Part shown: piece after piece, positions 7,403 to 11,023 of the stretch
Position numbering within the stretch: position 1 is the first letter of the stretch
How the letters are laid out: each line of letters opens with the position of its first letter
Assembly: GCA_009697555.1 (NCBI GenBank)
Contig: WLQV01000016.1
Span: 1-11,023 of the forward strand
Length of the DNA stretch: 11,023 bases
DNA from: Actinomycetota bacterium
Lineage (GTDB): Bacteria > Actinomycetota > Actinomycetes > Nanopelagicales > Nanopelagicaceae
Reading direction: 5' to 3'
Position numbers and translations under genes: made by a program
The notes under the pieces: generated by a model
The model's database searches: none
What the model saw: only the letters and a program-made list of their open reading frames with translations
What the model was told of the DNA's origin: nothing

Positions 7403-10111
7403 CCCTTCGGTGTTACCTGGATCTGCAGCAGTGACATCGTCGATTTGATACTTGCTAATTGCCTCTTCAACAACGCTCTTCTTAATATCACCACTCTGCG
7501 CAAGTGAAGAGAGTGTTGCAACCACGATTGATTCGGCATCTACTTTGAAGTGGCGACGAAGTGCACCGCGAGTATCGGATAGACCAAAGCCATCGGTGCC
7601 AAGAGATAAAAATGGATTAGCAACCCAAGGCTGAATTTGATCTTGCACTGCCCGCATAAAGTCGCTCACTGCGATAACGGGCCCATCTGTCTTGGCCAAC
7701 TTCTCAGTGACATAAGCGGTACGAGTGTCATTAGGGTGGAGCAAGTTGTGGCGATCTACTGCTAATCCATCACGGCGCAATTCATTCCATGAAGTAACAG
7801 ACCAGACCGATGCGGCAACGTTCCAATCTTCGGCAAGTAACTTCTGTGCTTTGAGTGCCCAATTAACACCGACGCCGGATGCCAAGATCTGCGCCTTGCG
7901 ACGACCGCGACCGGCAGGTGAGTAGAGATAAATTCCACGGAGTAGGCCATCGACATCTAAATTCTTTGGCTCCTCTGGTTGTACATAAGGCTCGTTATAA
8001 ACGGTGAGGTAGTAGTAAATGTTCTCACTATTTTCGCCATACATCCGGCGCAAGCCATCTTTCACAATGTGTGCAAGTTCAAAGGCGTAAGCAGGATCGT
8101 ATGCAACAACAGCAGGATTTGTTGATGCCAGAAGATGTGAATGACCATCTTCGTGCTGCAGACCTTCACCATTGAGAGTTGTGCGACCTGCTGTTGCACC
8201 AAGTACGAAGCCACGAGTGAGTTGGTCTGCTGCGGCCCAGAATGCATCACCGGTGCGTTGGAAACCAAACATCGAGTAGAAAATGTAGATCGGGATCATC
8301 GGTTCATCATGTGTGGAGTAAGAAGTTCCGACTGCGGTAAAGGAAGCTACTGAGCCCGCTTCATTAATACCTTCATGCAAAATAACGCCAGATGTAGATT
8401 CTTTGTAGGAGAGCATTAGTTCGCGATCAACTGATGTGTATTGCTGTCCAAGTGGTGAATAAATCTTCAAACTTGGGAAGAGTGAATCCATACCGAAGGT
8501 GCGTGCCTCATCGGGAATGATCGGAACAAAGCGCTTGCCCATGCCTGGATCTTTAATGAGATCTTTGAGCATACGAACGAAGGCCATCGTTGTTGCAATC
8601 TCTTGCGCGCCAGATCCACGACGAGCAGATTCATACACTGAATCGGCAGGTTGTGGCAGTGGTTTGGAAATTGCGCGACGGCGTGGAATTGAGCCACCCA
8701 GTGCTTTGCGGCGCTCCAACAAGTATTGGTATTCCGGTGAATCTTCAGCTGGGCGATAGTAAGGAGGCAACTTCGCATCGAGCTTCTCATCAGGAATCGG
8801 AATCTGTAAGCGATCGCGGAAGGTAGTGATGTCTTCCATCGACATCTTCTTCATCTGATGTGTGGAGTTACGTGCCTCAAAGTGTGAGCCAAGTGTCCAG
8901 CCCTTAATAGTTTTTGCAAGAATTACAGTTGGACGACCATTGTGTGTTGTTGCTGCGGTGTAGGCGGCAAATAACTTCTGATAATCATGGCCACCGCGCT
9001 TGAGATTCCAAATCTGATCATCGCTCCAATTAGCAACGAGCGCGGCAGTGCGTGGATCGCGACCGAAGAAGTTATTGCGAATGTAAGCGCCATTTTCGCC
9101 CTTATAGGTTTGGTAATCGCCATCAGGAGTGCGATTCATCAAACTGACAAGTGCGCCATCGCGATCTTGGGCAAGTAGTGGATCCCACTCGCGTCCCCAC
9201 ACGACTTTAATAACGTTCCATCCGGCGCCACCAAATTGCGCCTCTAGCTCTTGAATAATTTTTCCATTACCGCGAACTGGACCATCAAGGCGTTGCAAGT
9301 TGCAGTTAACAACGAAAGTTAAATTATCGAGGCCTTCACGCGCTGCAAGGCCAAGTGCGCTAACGCTCTCTGGTTCATCCATTTCGCCATCGCCCAAGAA
9401 TGCCCAGACTTGTTGCTGACTAGTGTCTTTAATTCCGCGATTGTGTAGGTAGCGATTAAAGCGCGCTTGATAAATTGCATTCAGTGGACCAAGACCCATC
9501 GAGACTGTTGGGAATTGCCAGAACTCTGGCATCAACCGTGGATGAGGATAAGAGGAGAGCCCACCACCTTTATGCGAAAGTTCTTGGCGGAAACCATCGA
9601 GTTCTGTTTCAGTAAAGCGACCCTCGAGAAATGCGCGGGCATACATGCCAGGACTTGCATGGCCTTGGAAGAAAATCTGATCGCCGCCACCAGGATGATC
9701 TTGGCCGCGGAAGAAGTGATTGAAACCAACTTCATAGAGCGCAGCAGATGATGCATAAGTGGAGATGTGGCCACCAACGCCGATGCCGGGACGTTGCGCG
9801 CGATGCACCAGCATCGCAGCGTTCCACCGATTAAATGCACGGATGCGTCGTTCAATTCCTTCATCGCCAGGAAATTTTGGTTCGTGCTCTGGTGGAATTG
9901 AGTTGATGTAATCAGTGGTGCGAAGCGCTGAAATTCCTACATTCTTCTCATGTGCTCGTTGAATCAAACTCAGCATTAAGTAGCGCGCGCGAACTGGTCC
10001 AGCATTTTCTAGCGCCGCATCAAAGGAGGCGTGCCATTCCGCGGTTTCTTGTGGGTCGGTATCTACGAGTTGTTCGATGACTTGATCTGGCGCCTCGAAG
10101 ATTTCGCTCAT
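7394..10111 (-). CDS. aceE: Pyruvate dehydrogenase E1 component, homodimeric type
   Basis: This 905-residue thiamine-diphosphate enzyme decarboxylates pyruvate and passes the acetyl group to the lipoyl domain of E2, feeding the TCA cycle. The large single chain (not split alpha/beta) is the form found in enterobacteria and actinobacteria. Motifs in order: [20 protein letters not shown] (about 115-134), [13 protein letters not shown], the ThDP/Mg site [10 protein letters not shown] (from residue 240) closed by NCN (269-271), the transketolase-like central domain with [11 protein letters not shown] and the block [19 protein letters not shown], and a C-terminal domain ending GNTEGSG. I chose ATG 10111 because the family starts near [10 protein letters not shown]; a TTG at 10138 would add nine residues with no support. 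No E2 or E3 gene lies nearby. It is divergent from DUF3052/ahpE. Confidence 0.96.
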   Translation of the reverse strand: MSEIFEAPDQVIEQLVDTDPQETAEWHASFDAALENAGPVRARYLMLSLIQRAHEKNVGISALRTTDYINSIPPEHEPKFPGDEGIERRIRAFNRWNAAMLVHRAQRPGIGVGGHISTYASSAALYEVGFNHFFRGQDHPGGGDQIFFQGHASPGMYARAFLEGRFTETELDGFRQELSHKGGGLSSYPHPRLMPEFWQFPTVSMGLGPLNAIYQARFNRYLHNRGIKDTSQQQVWAFLGDGEMDEPESVSALGLAAREGLDNLTFVVNCNLQRLDGPVRGNGKIIQELEAQFGGAGWNVIKVVWGREWDPLLAQDRDGALVSLMNRTPDGDYQTYKGENGAYIRNNFFGRDPRTAALVANWSDDQIWNLKRGGHDYQKLFAAYTAATTHNGRPTVILAKTIKGWTLGSHFEARNSTHQMKKMSMEDITTFRDRLQIPIPDEKLDAKLPPYYRPAEDSPEYQYLLERRKALGGSIPRRRAISKPLPQPADSVYESARRGSGAQEIATTMAFVRMLKDLIKDPGMGKRFVPIIPDEARTFGMDSLFPSLKIYSPLGQQYTSVDRELMLSYKESTSGVILHEGINEAGSVASFTAVGTSYSTHDEPMIPIYIFYSMFGFQRTGDAFWAAADQLTRGFVLGATAGRTTLNGEGLQHEDGHSHLLASTNPAVVAYDPAYAFELAHIVKDGLRRMYGENSENIYYYLTVYNEPYVQPEEPKNLDVDGLLRGIYLYSPAGRGRRKAQILASGVGVNWALKAQKLLAEDWNVAASVWSVTSWNELRRDGLAVDRHNLLHPNDTRTAYVTEKLAKTDGPVIAVSDFMRAVQDQIQPWVANPFLSLGTDGFGLSDTRGALRRHFKVDAESIVVATLSSLAQSGDIKKSVVEEAISKYQIDDVTAADPGNTEGSG

Positions 10112-10151
10112 AAGCCTATTCTCGTACTTTGATCGCAATTAGTCACATTTC

Positions 10152-10185
10152 TTGAGGCGTGGTCTCACTTTGAGATACGCCACAA
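10152..10185. repeat. Long imperfect inverted repeat between aceE and DUF3052
   Basis: Arm 1, TTGAGGCGTGGTCTCA (10152-10167), and arm 2, TGAGATACGCCACAA (10171-10185), are separated by CTT. Arm 2 reverse-complemented is TTGTGGCGTATCTCA, so the arms agree except for one mismatch (A/T) and a two-against-one bulge (GG/A). It starts 41 bp upstream of the aceE ATG and ends 73 bp upstream of the DUF3052 start. No T-run follows on either strand, so it is probably not an intrinsic terminator. A dimeric regulator's operator or a structured 5' leader are the likelier readings. Confidence 0.6.
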
Positions 10186-10258
10186 GTCAGGGCAGCCCTC
10201 AAATATCTCTTGCTCCAGGGACTTGCGCTGCGGGCGAAAGTTGGGTGAAGTTCTCCTT

Positions 10259-10669
10259 GTGGCGCAGGCATCAGATTCAGCTGCACGTATGGGCTTCCAG
10301 TCCGGCCAATTGGTTCTGGAGATTGGCCATGGCAGCGATTGCGATAGTGCACTTCGCAGCGAGATTGAAAAAACAATTGGCTCAACAATTCTTAGCGGCG
10401 ATGTCAATGAAGTTGTCGATGCCGTCATTCTCTGGTTCCGCGAAAGCGATGGCGATCTCGTCGATGAATTAGTCGATGGACTTACCTATCTCTCCGAAAC
10501 TGGACCGATTTGGGTTCTCACACCCAAAGCCGGTCGCGAGGGTCATGTGGAAGCAAGTGATATTCAAGATGCGGCACCGACGGCGGGATTAACTCAGACC
10601 ACATCGATGGCGGTTGCAACCGATTGGAGCGCAACTCGTCTAGTCGCGCGAAAGAGCGGCAAGCGATAG
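10259..10669 (+). CDS. DUF3052 family protein
   Basis: This 136-residue acidic protein matches the actinobacterial DUF3052 family (PF11253). Recognisable blocks in order are AARMGFQSGQLVLEIG, DVNEVVDAVILWFRESDGDL, VDGLTYLSETGPIWVLTPK, GHVEASDIQDAAPTAGLTQT and the terminal DWSATRLV. It should be cytoplasmic; function unknown. The chosen start is GTG 10259, because family members begin a few residues before the 'AARLGF' motif. Earlier in-frame TTG codons at 10223 and 10241 would add sequence unlike the family. A weak GGTGAAG lies 8 nt upstream of the GTG. In many actinobacteria DUF3052 lies, as here, between aceE and a peroxiredoxin gene, which suggests a linked role but does not show it. It is followed after 9 bp by ahpE. 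Confidence 0.88.
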   Translation: MAQASDSAARMGFQSGQLVLEIGHGSDCDSALRSEIEKTIGSTILSGDVNEVVDAVILWFRESDGDLVDELVDGLTYLSETGPIWVLTPKAGREGHVEASDIQDAAPTAGLTQTTSMAVATDWSATRLVARKSGKR

Positions 10670-10678
10670 ATTTCTTGC

Positions 10679-11023
10679 ATGAGCCTCACACTTGGAAATC
10701 CAGCACCAGACTTTTCAACTCTCGACCAACATGGCGTCGAAACTCAACTCTCCGCATTTCGCGGCGAGAAGAACGTAGTTCTTCTCTTCTATCCCTTCGC
10801 CTTTTCTGGAATCTGCACCGGCGAACTCTGCGCGATTCGCGATGACTTGAGTGCATTTCAAAATGAGGATGTGCAACTTCTCGCTATCTCATCTGACCCA
10901 ATGTTTGCGCAGCGCGCATTCGCCGAGCAAGAGGGATATAAATTCCCAGTGCTCACCGATTTCTGGCCACATGGTGCAATCGCAAAGTCCTACGGCGTAT
11001 TCGATGAGGCACGTGGTTGTGCA
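10679..11023 (+). CDS. ahpE: AhpE-type peroxiredoxin, C-terminus off the right edge
   Basis: The frame from ATG 10679 stays open to the window end: 115 residues, beginning MSLTLGNPAPDFSTLDQHG. It reduces hydrogen or organic peroxides through a peroxidatic cysteine. The catalytic loop is YPFAFSGICTGELC: Pro39, Ser43 in the usual Thr/Ser position, and Cys46 as peroxidatic cysteine. The block LTDFWPHGAIAKSYGVFDEARG is typical of mycobacterial AhpE. The conserved arginine should lie just past the edge. Unlike the 1-Cys Mycobacterium tuberculosis AhpE, it has Cys51, giving C-x4-C, the spacing of the resolving cysteine in PrxQ/BCP enzymes; another cysteine is at residue 114. It has no clear ribosome site and follows DUF3052 by 9 bp, so it is probably co-transcribed. 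Confidence 0.92.
   Translation, partial: MSLTLGNPAPDFSTLDQHGVETQLSAFRGEKNVVLLFYPFAFSGICTGELCAIRDDLSAFQNEDVQLLAISSDPMFAQRAFAEQEGYKFPVLTDFWPHGAIAKSYGVFDEARGCA

Noticed and set aside
8467..9864. Several open frames of 60-110 codons on both strands inside aceE
   Set aside because: They are overlapping frames of a long, strongly conserved gene; none shows a family motif or its own ribosome site.
10112..10138. TTG start at 10138 for aceE
   Set aside because: It adds nine residues upstream of the conserved-looking [10 protein letters not shown] start, with no ribosome site.
10190..10200. AGGGC-A-GCCCT short palindrome
   Set aside because: Five-bp arms around one base are too short and too common to call a site, and the spacing fits no promoter I could place.
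10223..10258. Earlier TTG starts for DUF3052
   Set aside because: The added MRCGRKLGEVLL-type sequence is unlike DUF3052 N-termini; GTG 10259 places the AARMGF motif at the expected distance.
1..11023. CRISPR array, tRNA/rRNA, insertion sequence or phage genes
   Set aside because: No regularly spaced repeats, no cloverleaf or rRNA-like segments, and no transposase, integrase or phage motif seen on either strand.

Overview
The window looks like ordinary chromosome from a free-living actinobacterium of moderate base composition. Three things point there: a single-chain (homodimeric-type) pyruvate dehydrogenase E1 of about 905 residues, directly divergent from a DUF3052 gene and an AhpE-type peroxiredoxin; a DUF4032 kinase-like protein; and a small 'MWIFTT...' protein typical of Actinomycetota. 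The AT content, far higher than in Streptomyces or Mycobacterium, the tight packing and the iron-sulfur photolyase fit a small-genome aquatic lineage such as the Nanopelagicales (acI). That placement is inference from gene content. I see no transposase, phage gene, CRISPR array, rRNA or tRNA.

Layout. (1) Positions 1-799, minus strand: the 5' part of an unrecognised gene running off the left edge, possibly a TY-Chap-like protein. It diverges from (2) a 110-residue conserved actinobacterial protein of unknown function (888-1220, plus). Between them lie an exact 8-bp inverted repeat and an AT-rich element that could serve as a -10 box in both directions. (3) A minus-strand operon at 3959-1223: an AI-2E-family (PF01594) membrane protein, a 47-residue four-cysteine DUF2256 protein starting at TTG, and an iron-sulfur bacterial cryptochrome/photolyase. 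DUF2256 and the photolyase overlap as ATGA. (4) A divergent plus-strand operon at 4038-7402: a DUF4032 protein with kinase-like catalytic motifs, a thioredoxin-fold/TPR protein whose CxxC has become SPRS, and a YbjJ-like MFS transporter starting inside the previous stop codon (TAATG). (5) aceE on the minus strand (10111-7394), whose 3' end overlaps the transporter gene by 9 bp. (6) A divergent plus-strand pair, DUF3052 and a partial ahpE, running off the right edge. The 147-bp gap between aceE and DUF3052 holds a long imperfect inverted repeat.

How the genes work together. AceE commits pyruvate to acetyl-CoA and sits back to back with a peroxide-reducing enzyme and its conserved DUF3052 partner. 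The photolyase operon suits an organism living in sunlight. The thioredoxin/TPR protein resembles the CnoX/YbbN holdase-type co-chaperones. I found no clearly new defence or metabolic system. The points most worth a second look are the translationally coupled DUF2256-photolyase pair, the inverted repeat between aceE and DUF3052, the C-x4-C motif in the AhpE-like peroxiredoxin, and the two candidate bidirectional promoters.

No stretch longer than about 150 bp lacks a gene.
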